Counted from the stretch's first letter, positions 16,223 through 25,597 are shown. The stretch: 64,000 nucleotides of DNA from Exiguobacterium marinum DSM 16307 (GCF_000620845.1 NZ_KK211189.1:2690162-2754161), one strand, 5' to 3'. Numbers and translations are program-made. Notes: generated by a model not told the origin, from the sequence alone.

Positions 16223-16611
16223 AAGACTTCACCTCTTGTCGACGTTTTTGTTCCGATGCGATAGCCAAACCAAGAACTCCATAAACCGAGTGTGATGCTT
16301 AGGAACACGTATGCAACAGCGAGAAGTGCATGATCATTTTCAACTAATTGAATCGTCTCTACACTAAACGTGGAAAACGTTGTAAATGACCCGATCATTC
16401 CGGTTCCGACAATCGTGACGATTTGAGGAGAATGTTTTCCCGCTTGAAGAAATCGATGCGTCAGCCATCCCAATAGAAAGCTTCCAATTAAATTGATGAA
16501 CAGTGTCGCGACGGGAAACGGGCTCGTTTCGAATGAATCGACTAATAATCCAAGTCCGTACCGTGCCAAAGCTCCAACTGCACCTGCTAACCCAACGTAT
16601 ATGTACAGCAT
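16219..16611 (-). CDS. crcB: Fluoride exporter CrcB/Fluc, subunit 1
   Basis: A 130-residue CrcB with four spans and the signatures LFINLIGSFLLGWL and GMIGSFTTFSTFSVE. I chose the ATG at 16611 because GGAGGAGG lies 8 bases upstream; the in-frame extension to 16638 runs into the hairpin. It is the first gene of the two-gene fluoride unit. I looked for a fluoride riboswitch upstream and did not find one. Instead a promoter-like extended -10 (16670-16675) and a hairpin (16629-16654) lie between it and rocD. Confidence 0.94.
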   Translation of the reverse strand: MLYIYVGLAGAVGALARYGLGLLVDSFETSPFPVATLFINLIGSFLLGWLTHRFLQAGKHSPQIVTIVGTGMIGSFTTFSTFSVETIQLVENDHALLAVAYVFLSITLGLWSSWFGYRIGTKTSTRGEVL

Positions 16612-16628
16612 CTGATTCCTCCTCCACG

Positions 16629-16654
16629 AAAAAGACACCTGCGCTGCAGGTGTC
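16629..16654 (-). terminator. Hairpin between rocD and crcB (rocD terminator or crcB attenuator)
   Basis: Minus strand GACACCTG, loop CAGCG, CAGGTGTC, then TTTTTC. It ends 18 bases before the crcB start codon. Because a promoter-like TATAAT lies upstream of it, it could act on both rocD read-through and crcB initiation. Confidence 0.68.
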
Positions 16655-16669
16655 GATTCATCTCAAACT

Positions 16670-16678
16670 ATTATACCA
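16670..16678 (-). promoter_or_regulatory. Possible extended -10 promoter for crcB
   Basis: Minus strand TGGTATAAT between the rocD stop and the hairpin. The -35 region (overlapping the rocD stop) is poor. Transcripts from here would meet the hairpin within about 10-30 bases. Confidence 0.4.
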
Positions 16679-16690
16679 AGCTGTCGCTTT

Positions 16691-17893
16691 TTACGAAATA
16701 GCTGCCGGAGCAAGTACGGCTTCGATTGCTTCAAATGCTTGATCCAATTCTTCTTTTGTGATGACGAGAGGTGGTGCCAACCGAATCACTGTTTCATGCG
16801 TTTCTTTACAGAGAAGACCACGTTCTTTCAGTGCCTCGCAGTAAGGACGAGCTGACTCTGTCAATTCAATGCCGATGAATAGTCCGCGTCCGCGAACGTC
16901 GCGAATCATCGGATTGTCGATCGACTTTAAACGATCCATGAAATACGTTCCCAACTCCAACGAACGCTCTGGGAGTTTTTCTTCTTCCAATACTTCAAGA
17001 GCTGCGACAGAGACAGCTGACGCGAGGGGGTTTCCACCAAATGTGGAGCCGTGTGAGCCTGGATTGAATACTGAAAGGACTTCTTTGTCAGCCGCCACAC
17101 ACGAGATTGGAAAGACGCCTCCTCCAAGAGCTTTTCCGAGAATATACATATCCGGTGTTACACCTTCCCACTCGATGGCAAACCATTTCCCGGAACGTCC
17201 GAGCCCCGACTGAATCTCATCTGCGACGAAGAGAACGTTATGTTGTTTACACAGCTCTGATGCACGCTTCAAATACCCTTTCGGCGGAATGATGATTCCG
17301 GCTTCACCTTGAATCGGTTCTACGATAAACGCCGCCGTATTCTCTGTGATTGCTGCCTCGAACGCCTCGATATCACCGTATGGTACGACTTTGAATCCCG
17401 GTAGTAACGGTCCGAACCCACGCTGATACTCTGCTTCTGTCGACATCGAAACAGCAGCCATCGTCCGTCCGTGGAAGTTTCCTGTACAGACGATGATTTC
17501 AGCTTGTCCCGGGATTCCCTTCACATCGTATGCCCAGCGCCGAGCCGTCTTCACGGCTGTTTCGACCGCTTCTGCTCCCGTATTCATCGGTAATACCATT
17601 TGCTTATTTGTAAGCGCTACCACTTTGTCATAAAAACGTCCCAGTTGATCGTTATAAAAGGCACGTGACGTCAACGTGATCTTATCTGCTTGATCCTTGA
17701 GCGCTTGAATGATCTTCGGATGGCAGTGACCTTGGTTAACGGCAGAGTATGCACTTAACATATCCATGTAGCGATTCCCCTCAGGATCGGTTACCCAAAT
17801 CCCTTTCGCCTCCGAAATAACAATCGGTAGTGGATGATAGTTGTGTGCCCCGAACTTTTCTGTCATCTCAATCACATCATGTGTCTTTGTCAT
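16691..17893 (-). CDS. rocD: Ornithine aminotransferase
   Basis: A 400-residue class III PLP aminotransferase of full usual length. It has NTGAEAVE (104-111, phosphate binding), [12 protein letters not shown] with Asp225, the PLP lysine Lys254 in ILGKALGGG, and a [12 protein letters not shown] segment. It is the bacillary OAT type that converts ornithine plus 2-oxoglutarate to glutamate semialdehyde. It feeds arginine/ornithine to proline and glutamate. The two CrcB genes follow on the same strand but are separated by a hairpin. An APC exchanger that could carry basic amino acids lies 2.2 kb away. Confidence 0.95.
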   Translation of the reverse strand: MTKTHDVIEMTEKFGAHNYHPLPIVISEAKGIWVTDPEGNRYMDMLSAYSAVNQGHCHPKIIQALKDQADKITLTSRAFYNDQLGRFYDKVVALTNKQMVLPMNTGAEAVETAVKTARRWAYDVKGIPGQAEIIVCTGNFHGRTMAAVSMSTEAEYQRGFGPLLPGFKVVPYGDIEAFEAAITENTAAFIVEPIQGEAGIIIPPKGYLKRASELCKQHNVLFVADEIQSGLGRSGKWFAIEWEGVTPDMYILGKALGGGVFPISCVAADKEVLSVFNPGSHGSTFGGNPLASAVSVAALEVLEEEKLPERSLELGTYFMDRLKSIDNPMIRDVRGRGLFIGIELTESARPYCEALKERGLLCKETHETVIRLAPPLVITKEELDQAFEAIEAVLAPAAIS

Positions 17894-18048
17894 ATTGCTT
17901 CCCCCTTATTCAAAACTATCTTACTCCTTCAGTATATGATGCCCCTCTTTCTTTTGACAATGACGAACTTAAGCATTCCTTGAATTGGCAAAATCAGGTA
18001 CACTGACATTAGAATATGCATTTAGCATGACAGATTGGGGGAAATGAT

Positions 18049-20103
18049 GTGTCTTCATTGCGTGATTTATCGGTTGATCAATTCATCGATGCTTTTTCTG
18101 TGCCTTGTTGTTATATTTCTCAAGATGGTACGGTTCTATTATGGAACGAGCATGCCGAAGTGTTATTCGGGTGGGAACGTGAAGAAGTCCTCCATCAGCC
18201 ACTGCCGGTCGTCCAGCAACTTGACCATGCGCTGGAAACATGGACACCGCTCCTCCTTCAATATCCGTTCTCGACGACGGCGATGACACCATTTCAACAT
18301 AAAGATGGATCGGTCATCTATGCGACCGCATACTTACAGTCCTTTTCACTCGAAGAGATTTACGGCTATTTCTTGGCCTTTCTTCCGAAAGGATTCGGAC
18401 CACTCATCAGCACCGAACAATTCAATTTACTTCATCACTTTCAAGAAATGATTAAGCAGTCCACCCATTACTTGGCGACGAACGCGAAAGGTGAAATCGT
18501 CGACGCGAACCCTTTGTTATGTCGTCTGCTCGATGTGACGGAACAACAACTCATCGGCCATAGCTGGTTCGAGCTCATTCATGATTCAAGTGACCGAAAT
18601 GGGATTTCACGTGATGTCTTAACATCTTTGGCCACAAATCAAATATGGAACGGAGAACTTGCTATTTCCTGTAAGGAACATGAACAAGAACCGTGTTGGC
18701 TCAATTTGACCGTCGTACCAATCATCAGTGAGAAGAAAGATGTGATTCAGTACACAGCTTTTGGTTTTGATGTCTCTGAGAAAAAACGTCTTGAAAAAGA
18801 AGTCGAGTTTCTCGCCTATCAAAATGAATTGACCGGACTCTATAATAAAAAAGGCTTCTTACGTCGATATGACTCGATTCTTCAACAAACCGATGAGCGT
18901 GAAGGCCTGCTTCACATCGCTTTGTTCGATATCGACCGTTTCAAAATCATTAACGAGTCATTCGGGTCTCGTGTCGGAAATGAACTCCTCATCCAAATCA
19001 AAGAGCGCGCACTGCACCTCATTCCAGAGTCTGCTTTATTGTTCCATCCAACAGGTGGACTGTTCGGTGTCATGTTCTTCGAGGAGTCGAAAGAAGAAGT
19101 GTTCCAAGTATTACGGCATCTGCAACACGAACTGCAACGACCGTTTCGTATTTACCATCACTCCATCATGGTATCGATTTCAGTCGGATGTGTATTTTAT
19201 CCATCTTCGACAAGTTCGCTCGAGGAACTGTATACACGTGCTGAGAGTGCCCTTTTCAAAGGAAAACAAATCGGGGTCGGTACGATTCAATTTGTGACAA
19301 AGGATATGGATGCCGCCTTCTCGCGACAAATCCATATTGAAAAGGCGATGTATCGGGCACTTGACGAAAAGCATTTTTATCTCGAATATCAGCCAAAATA
19401 CGAATTAGCCACAGATCGACTCATTGGGTTCGAAGCACTCCTTCGTTGGCATCATGATGAACTAGGACAAATCCCACCTTCTGAGTTCATCCCACTTGCT
19501 GAAGAGATGGCACTCATCGTCCCAATCAACAACTGGGTCATCTTAGAGGCGACGAAACAATTGAAGGAGTGGAAAGATGAGTTCAATCAATCACTCTCGA
19601 TGGCGATTAATATTTCGCCAAACCAGTTCCGAAGCGAAAGTTTCTTGAATACGCTTCGAAATATCAAGCAACAATTCCAACTCGACCCGGCAGATGTCAT
19701 CTTAGAAATTACAGAAAGTCTAGTCATGCAACAAACTGATGAAATCATCGAACGTATGGAGCAAATCAAGCGTTTGAACTATCGACTGTCGATTGATGAT
19801 TTCGGCACCGGTTTCTCTTCTTTACAATACTTGAAATCTTTCCCGGTAGATGAACTCAAAATCGATAAAGTCTTTCTTGATGATTGGATGACGTCCAAAT
19901 CTCATCTCCTCGACGTCATTGTTCATCTCGGGAAAAGCTTAAATCTCCATGTCGTCGCGGAAGGGGTCGAAGATAAAGAGATGTTGGCGCACTTAAAGTC
20001 GACGGATTGTGATTCTTTCCAGGGCTACCTATACGCCAGACCTGCTTCTCCAAGTGCAATCGAACAATTACTCCGGTCATCAAAAAACTCACCGAACGCA
20101 TAA
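18049..20103 (+). CDS. Cytoplasmic PAS-PAS-(degenerate GGDEF)-EAL c-di-GMP protein
   Basis: A 684-residue soluble protein with two PAS domains (about 8-110 and 130-255), a GGDEF-like domain and an EAL domain. The GGDEF motif is replaced by GGLFG (about 335-339), so cyclase activity is very unlikely. The EAL half is intact: FEALLRW (near 462), EITES, IDDFGTGFSS, LKIDKVF, VAEGVE. It is therefore best read as a c-di-GMP phosphodiesterase with a regulatory pseudo-GGDEF that may bind GTP or substrate. It starts with GTG at 18049, 7 bases after GGGGG; the nearby ATG is out of frame. No membrane span. Confidence 0.93.
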   Translation: MSSLRDLSVDQFIDAFSVPCCYISQDGTVLLWNEHAEVLFGWEREEVLHQPLPVVQQLDHALETWTPLLLQYPFSTTAMTPFQHKDGSVIYATAYLQSFSLEEIYGYFLAFLPKGFGPLISTEQFNLLHHFQEMIKQSTHYLATNAKGEIVDANPLLCRLLDVTEQQLIGHSWFELIHDSSDRNGISRDVLTSLATNQIWNGELAISCKEHEQEPCWLNLTVVPIISEKKDVIQYTAFGFDVSEKKRLEKEVEFLAYQNELTGLYNKKGFLRRYDSILQQTDEREGLLHIALFDIDRFKIINESFGSRVGNELLIQIKERALHLIPESALLFHPTGGLFGVMFFEESKEEVFQVLRHLQHELQRPFRIYHHSIMVSISVGCVFYPSSTSSLEELYTRAESALFKGKQIGVGTIQFVTKDMDAAFSRQIHIEKAMYRALDEKHFYLEYQPKYELATDRLIGFEALLRWHHDELGQIPPSEFIPLAEEMALIVPINNWVILEATKQLKEWKDEFNQSLSMAINISPNQFRSESFLNTLRNIKQQFQLDPADVILEITESLVMQQTDEIIERMEQIKRLNYRLSIDDFGTGFSSLQYLKSFPVDELKIDKVFLDDWMTSKSHLLDVIVHLGKSLNLHVVAEGVEDKEMLAHLKSTDCDSFQGYLYARPASPSAIEQLLRSSKNSPNA

Positions 20104-20122
20104 CGCGTCGGTGAGTTTTTTT
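20082..20122. terminator. Bidirectional terminator between EAL gene and APC exchanger
   Basis: AAAAACTCACCGA / TCGGTGAGTTTTTT with a 13-base loop. It overlaps the end of the EAL gene and the stop of the convergent transporter. Confidence 0.82.
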
Positions 20123-21524
20123 ATAGGGCAATCGAGGCTGTCCAAATTCCGTAAACACCGTATGTCGCACACAATAAAATAATAAGGGCAATCATCGACT
20201 GCGTACGAGTCAAGAACGGTCGTCCTTGTTCCCGCTCTGCTAAAAGAAAAACGAAGATGCCAGGCGCATAAAGAATCATCGCAATCAAGACATATTCCAA
20301 ACCTGATGCATAGAGTAACCAAGCCGCATACAACGAAGCGATACCGGAAATCATCATCATCCGCAATGATGTCGTCCGCTTCGCCTCGATCCACCCAAAA
20401 AGTGCTGAAAATAAATAGGGGACAAGCGCCGCGATACCGGCGATACTCGACAAGACGAGGTACGTCTGTTCCGAGAACAACGCGATGACTGTGACCACTT
20501 GGGTGAATACTTGGGTGATGAACAATGCGTTCACCGGTGTATCATTTTTATTCAATCGATTAAACACTTTCGGAAAAACACGATCTCTGCTCGCGACATA
20601 AGAAATTTCAGTCGCCAAAATCGTCCACCCGAGTAACGCACCTGTCAACGAAACGAGTAGTCCGATGTTGATTAGCGTAGCGCCAAACGGTCCGACAACG
20701 GCCTCTAACACGTATGCCATTGAAGGCTCTGGTAATGCCGCAAGTTGCTCTTGTGTCATGACGCCAAAGGAGAAGATTGAAATCATCATATAAATCAACA
20801 ACGTTCCAATCAAACCGATCACCGTCGCACGACCGACATCTTTTTTGTGACGTGCGCGCGATGACAACACGACCGCTCCCTCGATACCGACAAATGCCCA
20901 GAGTGTGACGAGCATCGTCGACTTCACTTGTGGAAACACCTCCGCCCAAACAAACCCTGTTTCTCCCCAAAAGTCGACTTGGAACGTAGTAACCTGAAAC
21001 GCGAACAGAATAAATACGATAAACAAGAAAATCGGCACGAGTTTCGCAATCGTTGTGACGATATTGAGAAGAGCTGCCTCACGCATCCCACGTGAGATGA
21101 GCCAAAACAAACCCCAAATCAGGACGACACTCATGAACAATCGGAACAGTCGGTGTTCTGCTGAGAATATAGGAAAAAAATAAGCCAATGTACTGAAAAT
21201 CAATGTGATATTGGCTACCGTCCCAATCCAAGCCGACATCCAGTACCCCCATCCGCTGTTGAATCCGACAAACTTCCCGAAACCTTCACGGGCATAGGCG
21301 TAAATTCCACCTTCTAGCTCCGGCCGCGTGTTCGCTAAAAACTGAAACACAAATGCAAGCATAATCATGCCTACACCCGTAATTCCCCATCCAATTAAAA
21401 CAGGACCTACCCCGGCCCCTTGTGCCATAGCACCAGGGAGATTGAAGGCACCCCCTCCAATCATTGTCCCGACGACCATTGCCGCGAGACCGAAAAAGCC
21501 GATTCCGGCTGAATTTTGTTTCAA
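20121..21524 (-). CDS. APC superfamily amino acid permease, basic amino acid / polyamine antiporter type
   Basis: A 467-residue transporter with 12 spans. The N-terminal GTMIGGGAFNLPGAMAQGAG is the APC substrate loop, and EGGIYAYAREGFGKFVGFNSGWGYWMSAW is characteristic of the APA group (arginine/ornithine, lysine or polyamine exchangers, ArcD/YvsH type). Substrate is inferred, not shown. With rocD nearby, arginine-ornithine exchange would fit, but there is no arc operon here. It is separated from the divergent oppA gene by a very AT-rich 223-base region that must contain both promoters. Confidence 0.88.
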   Translation of the reverse strand: MKQNSAGIGFFGLAAMVVGTMIGGGAFNLPGAMAQGAGVGPVLIGWGITGVGMIMLAFVFQFLANTRPELEGGIYAYAREGFGKFVGFNSGWGYWMSAWIGTVANITLIFSTLAYFFPIFSAEHRLFRLFMSVVLIWGLFWLISRGMREAALLNIVTTIAKLVPIFLFIVFILFAFQVTTFQVDFWGETGFVWAEVFPQVKSTMLVTLWAFVGIEGAVVLSSRARHKKDVGRATVIGLIGTLLIYMMISIFSFGVMTQEQLAALPEPSMAYVLEAVVGPFGATLINIGLLVSLTGALLGWTILATEISYVASRDRVFPKVFNRLNKNDTPVNALFITQVFTQVVTVIALFSEQTYLVLSSIAGIAALVPYLFSALFGWIEAKRTTSLRMMMISGIASLYAAWLLYASGLEYVLIAMILYAPGIFVFLLAEREQGRPFLTRTQSMIALIILLCATYGVYGIWTASIAL

Positions 21525-21747
21525 GTTAACGCCTCCACTATCACTCTAAACCTTCGAATAACTATACATATATACTGTATAATCATTCGGAGTTTTGTTT
21601 ATTGTACTTCCTGAAAGGATTGAAGGATAGACATTCTAAATAAGTTTATATTTTCGAATAATTTGCAAAATTCCATTGCATATTTATCTCATATGTAGTT
21701 TAATTACAACATATTCTAAATTATCAGAATTTTCGGGAGGTTGTATA

Positions 21748-23373
21748 ATGCGTAACAAAAAATGGTTAGCGTTATCGGGGGTCGCATTATTGGCGACGGC
21801 TGCTTGTAGCACAGGAGATGACTCATCAAGTTCAGAAGGTTCATCTTCGAGCGATTCGAAAAAAGAAATCACAATGGTATCGGCGACGGACTTGCCGCAG
21901 CTCGATCCGACACTCACAACAGACTCGACATCGATCATCGTGACAAACAACGTGTTCGAAGGATTGTATCGTCTAGATGAGAACAACCAACCGACACCAG
22001 GGATTGCTGAAGATGTGGAAGTATCAGAGGATGGTCTTACATACACGTTCAAACTACGTGACGCTAACTGGTCAGACGGTTCTCCCATTACAGCTGAGGA
22101 TTTTGTCTACTCTTGGAAGCGTGCACTCAACCCTGAAACAGGTGCCGAGTATGCATATATTCTTCAAGACTTAAAAAATGCGAACAAAATTCTTGCAGGC
22201 GAAGCATCACTTGACGACCTCGGTGCGAAAGCAGTCGACGAGAAGACGCTTGAGGTGCAATTGGAAGCGCCAGCTCCGTATTTCTTAGGATTGACCGGCT
22301 TCCCTACGTATATGCCGCAAAAACAAGAGTTCGTCGAAGAGCAGGGCGAAAAATTCGCGATGACAGTCGACCAAACGCTTTATAACGGTCCTTACGTCTT
22401 GAGTGAGTGGCAAGACAATGCCGGTTGGGTCTATAAGAAAAACCCAGAGTATTGGGATGCAGAAAATGTGAAGATGGATACCATCAACGTCAAGGTCGTA
22501 AAAGACGTGTCAACAGGTGTCAACTTGTTCGAGTCAGGCGAAGCGGACTACACGCTCCTTTCATCTGAGTTCGTTCCTCAATTTGAGGATAGCGACGAAT
22601 TCAAGACACGTGCTGATGCTCGAATCAACTTCCTTCGCTTCAATCAAAAAAATGAGTATCTTCAAAACGTCAACATTCGTGAAGCACTTGCGAAAGGGTT
22701 CGACAAGCAGAGTGTGACGGATGTTATCTTAACGGACGGTTCAGAACCAGCGAACTTTATCGTGGCGAAAGACTTCACGTTCACAGAAGACGGTGCTGAC
22801 TTCCGGGAGAAACATCCAGATCTCCTCAGCTATAACGTGGATGAAGCAAAAGCAGCTTGGGAGAAAGGATTACAGGAACTTGGAGTCGAAACGATTGAAC
22901 TCGAATTCCTCTCACGTGATGAGGAAGCGTTCAAGAAAGTCAACGAATTCATCAAAGGTGAGCTCGAGAAAAACTTGCCTGGTTTGACACTCAATATTAA
23001 ACAACAACCGTTTAAAAACTTCCTTGATCTCGAAGGAAAAGGCGAATATGATGTCTCTGCCGCTGGTTGGGGCCCTGATTATCAGGATCCGATGACATAC
23101 CTCGACATGTGGGTCACAGATGGTCCATTTAACCGTATGGAGTACTCAAACGACGAGTATGATCAGTTGGTTCAATCAGCGAAAAAAGAAGCTGATCAGA
23201 TGAAGCGTTGGGAATCAATGCAAGAAGCTGAACGCATCCTTCTCGAAGAAGACTATGCCATCGCTCCGATTTATCAAAAAGGTGAGGCATACTTAGAACG
23301 CTCAAACATCGAAAACATGTACCGCCACCCGTTCGGTGCCGATGCAAGTTTCAAATGGCTTGACGTCAAATAA
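21748..23373 (+). CDS. Oligopeptide ABC transporter substrate-binding lipoprotein (OppA family)
   Basis: A 541-residue lipoprotein with signal MRNKKWLALSGVALLATAAC (lipobox Cys20) and an S/D-rich linker, followed by the SBP_bac_5 fold: DPTLTTDSTS, VFEGLYRL, YVYSWKRALNPETGA-like region, and the C-terminal AAGWGPDYQDPMTYL. Typical length for OppA/DppA. GGGAGG precedes the ATG. No permease or ATPase genes are adjacent, so it must use a transporter encoded elsewhere or act as a sensor of peptides. It is transcribed alone, with a terminator after the stop. Confidence 0.92.
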   Translation: MRNKKWLALSGVALLATAACSTGDDSSSSEGSSSSDSKKEITMVSATDLPQLDPTLTTDSTSIIVTNNVFEGLYRLDENNQPTPGIAEDVEVSEDGLTYTFKLRDANWSDGSPITAEDFVYSWKRALNPETGAEYAYILQDLKNANKILAGEASLDDLGAKAVDEKTLEVQLEAPAPYFLGLTGFPTYMPQKQEFVEEQGEKFAMTVDQTLYNGPYVLSEWQDNAGWVYKKNPEYWDAENVKMDTINVKVVKDVSTGVNLFESGEADYTLLSSEFVPQFEDSDEFKTRADARINFLRFNQKNEYLQNVNIREALAKGFDKQSVTDVILTDGSEPANFIVAKDFTFTEDGADFREKHPDLLSYNVDEAKAAWEKGLQELGVETIELEFLSRDEEAFKKVNEFIKGELEKNLPGLTLNIKQQPFKNFLDLEGKGEYDVSAAGWGPDYQDPMTYLDMWVTDGPFNRMEYSNDEYDQLVQSAKKEADQMKRWESMQEAERILLEEDYAIAPIYQKGEAYLERSNIENMYRHPFGADASFKWLDVK

Positions 23374-23380
23374 TGAGTGT

Positions 23381-23416
23381 AACCTCTCTGATTCCTACGT
23401 GGATTAGGGAGGTTTT
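23381..23416 (+). terminator. Terminator of the OppA-type gene
   Basis: AACCTC / GAGGTT outer stem with an interrupted inner stem (ATTCC/GGATT), followed by TTTTT. The next 195 bases contain nothing I can support as a gene. Confidence 0.75.
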
Positions 23417-23611
23417 TCTGTATTAAATATTTTTTGGAGTCGATGATAAGAACATTGTATTGTTTTTTGACATCCCCCATTCCGGTTACTCGAAATACCA
23501 TGGTTCTCTTTCCATCTGACCTCACTTCGACACCCATCTCTTTACATCATCACAGTTGTTTTTTGGTTCGTACACTGCTCGACAGTCTTATTCGCATGTT
23601 GAAGGTAACAC

Positions 23612-23648
23612 AAAAAATGACTTCCATCGGTGAGATGGAAGTCATTTT
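23612..23648. terminator. Terminator of the lysine-riboswitch NhaC-type gene
   Basis: AAAATGACTTCCATC / GATGGAAGTCATTTT, a perfect 15-bp stem with a 5-base loop, A and T flanks on both sides. Confidence 0.88.
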
Positions 23649-23655
23649 CAAGCTA

Positions 23656-25248
23656 TTATGCTTCACGCTTTGCGCGAAGTTCAGCAGGTACTTTCCCGCG
23701 TTTTGAAATCACTTGTGCGATTCCAACCAATACGATGAACGAAATCAGTGCAGCGAAGAAACCAATCCAGATTGACCCTGAAATCCCGAGCACTAAGTAT
23801 CCGATTGCGGACACAGTCGCTGCGAGAATTGCATATGGCAATTGCGTCAACACGTGATCAATATGGTGTGATCCAGCGCCTGTTGAGCTGAGAATCGTTG
23901 TATCGGAGATTGGTGAGCAGTGGTCGCCGAACACCGCACCGGCCAACACAGCAGCAAGGGACGCAAGGAGAAGTTCTGGCTCAACCGCCATGATCAAGTC
24001 AGCTCCAATCGGAAGCATCAAACCAAACGTTCCCCAGCTCGTCCCTGTAGAGAACGCCATGAGACCGGCAATCAAGAAGAGAAGGAGCGGCAAGTAAGAA
24101 GCGGCAATCGTATCCGTCACGAAACTTGCCAAATATTCACCTGTCTGCATATCACTGATGACCGCAATGATTGTCCAAGCGAATAACAGAATAAGGACAG
24201 CTGGCCACATCGCGCGAACACCTTCTCGTACCGCCTTCCCATAGTCACGTCCAGGAATTTTACGTCCGACGAGAAGAAGAAGTGCGACAATTAAACTAAT
24301 GACGACACCGGCTACGAGCGAACGTGTCACGTCTGTCGATTCGAATGCGCCAATCAACGAAAAGTCTTGCCCGTCTGCCGCGAGTGCTTGGCCTCCTGTG
24401 TACAGCATGGCTGATACCGTCGCAATGATGAGCGTGATAATCGGAACGATCAAATCACGTACTTTTCCACCTTCGTGCTCATGTAAGTCTTCACTCATTC
24501 CCATTGGTTTCCCTTTTGCGGAATCGTACAATTCGCCTTGGAGGGCACGAAGTTCATGCGTGCGCATCGGTCCGATTGCAAGTCCAGTAAATGCTACATA
24601 AGCTGTCAACAAAAGTGCAAAGATTGCATAGAAGTTCATTGGAATGATTTGAATGAACGCTGAAAAAGATGAGTAGCTGTCAATCGAGTATTTCGTTAAA
24701 ATCCCCGCGATGATGGCGATGATATATGCGCCCCAACTCGAAAGTGGACTGATGACACAGACAGGTGCTGCCGTTGAGTCAATCGTATAGGCCAGTTTTG
24801 CACGTGAGATGTTTTTTCGATCCGTAAGTGGACGACTGATGTTACCAACCGCTAAGCTGTTGAAGTAGTCATCGATAAAGATCAAAATACCAAGTCCGAA
24901 CGACACGAGACGTGCACCGCGCGCTGTCTTGACGTTCGCCGCAGCCCATTCACCGAATGCACGTGCCCCACCTGATGTCTGAATAATCGACGATAAAATA
25001 CCGAGAAGGAGCAAGAACGCAATCAACAAGACGTTCCATTCATTGATTGCTCCGTCCGACCAAAATAGAGCAATGATGTTCGACCACAAGTATTGAATCG
25101 AATCGAGCAGATTAAAATTGTGCAGTAGTAATATCCCTGCGATAATCCCGGCACCGAGCGACGGGATGACCTTTCTTGTTGTAATCGCCATAATAATTGC
25201 AAGTAATGCCGGTACGAGCGAGAGTACCGAAGTTGAATAATCTACCAT
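23656..25248 (-). CDS. lysW: NhaC superfamily transporter under lysine riboswitch control (LysW-like)
   Basis: A 530-residue membrane protein with 11-13 spans of the NhaC ion-transporter superfamily: IFIDDYFNSLAVGNISRPL, APVCVISPLSSWGAY, FSTGTSWGTFGLMLPIG and FGDHCSPISDTTILSS. By sequence alone it would be called a Na+/H+ antiporter. The gene is preceded by a complete lysine riboswitch with terminator, and NhaC-type members with such leaders were predicted as lysine transporters (lysW) by comparative genomics of the lysine regulon. Lysine (import) is therefore the likely substrate, by inference. AAGGAGGA precedes the ATG at 25248. Confidence 0.88.
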   Translation of the reverse strand: MVDYSTSVLSLVPALLAIIMAITTRKVIPSLGAGIIAGILLLHNFNLLDSIQYLWSNIIALFWSDGAINEWNVLLIAFLLLLGILSSIIQTSGGARAFGEWAAANVKTARGARLVSFGLGILIFIDDYFNSLAVGNISRPLTDRKNISRAKLAYTIDSTAAPVCVISPLSSWGAYIIAIIAGILTKYSIDSYSSFSAFIQIIPMNFYAIFALLLTAYVAFTGLAIGPMRTHELRALQGELYDSAKGKPMGMSEDLHEHEGGKVRDLIVPIITLIIATVSAMLYTGGQALAADGQDFSLIGAFESTDVTRSLVAGVVISLIVALLLLVGRKIPGRDYGKAVREGVRAMWPAVLILLFAWTIIAVISDMQTGEYLASFVTDTIAASYLPLLLFLIAGLMAFSTGTSWGTFGLMLPIGADLIMAVEPELLLASLAAVLAGAVFGDHCSPISDTTILSSTGAGSHHIDHVLTQLPYAILAATVSAIGYLVLGISGSIWIGFFAALISFIVLVGIAQVISKRGKVPAELRAKREA

Positions 25249-25292
25249 TCTAAATTCCTCCTTTTTGATTAGGATGAGGCCCCCCTATGCTT

Positions 25293-25339
25293 AAAAAAAC
25301 GCAAAGCGAGGGCATCGGCAACAAAGCCGACACCCTCGC
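25293..25339 (-). terminator. Intrinsic terminator of the lysine riboswitch (expression platform)
   Basis: Minus strand GCGAGGGTGTCGGC, loop, GCCGATGCCCTCGC, then TTTGCGTTTTTTT. It is placed between aptamer and coding sequence; an AAGTCGGCTAAG stretch upstream can pair with the GCCGA arm as antiterminator. Confidence 0.88.
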
Positions 25340-25365
25340 TGGATGTTCCGTCTTTCTTAGCCGAC

Positions 25366-25540
25366 TTGGAGCGCTCCATACGTATAATATGTATGGCAGT
25401 CCGACGGGTATTTCCCGTCAGCCCAGCACAACCACACAGACATGGTGTTGCACTTCGGCGATCCTGCCTTTTTGTAGTCCTCATCGTTGTCATCCTCCGA
25501 CTACTTACTCATCAGCATCGCACCTCTACCTCATCGATAG
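25366..25540 (-). promoter_or_regulatory. Lysine riboswitch (L-box) aptamer upstream of lysW-like gene
   Basis: The minus strand shows the L-box order: GAGGTAGAGGTGCGATGC, AGTA, AAAAAGGCAGGATCGCCGAAG, TGCTGGGCTGACGGG, GGACTGCCATAC and GGAGCGCT. These line up one after another with the B. subtilis lysC leader as I remember it. The P1 helix looks weaker than in the second copy at 37.4 kb. Lysine binding should favour the downstream terminator and shut off the transporter. Confidence 0.92.
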
Positions 25541-25569
25541 CACGAATATTCATTTAAAGTTACGTCTAA

Positions 25570-25597
25570 ATTATCACAGGTTGATGTCACATATCAA
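25570..25597 (-). promoter_or_regulatory. Promoter of the lysine-riboswitch transcript
   Basis: Minus strand TTGATA (25592-25597), 16 bases, GATAAT (25570-25575) with TG before it. The -35 overlaps the last codons of the upstream 94-residue gene. Confidence 0.6.

Noticed and set aside
16612-16690. Fluoride riboswitch before crcB
   Set aside because: Searched by eye for the conserved GGNGAUG...GCC aptamer elements; not present.
21525-21747. Possible horizontally acquired island because of the AT-rich 223-base gap
   Set aside because: The AT-richness is limited to an intergenic region with two divergent promoters; the flanking genes have ordinary composition.
23417-23611. Possible small ORFs between the two convergent terminators
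   Set aside because: Frames here are Thr/Phe-rich, start without ribosome sites and run through the lysW terminator. I see no gene in this stretch.
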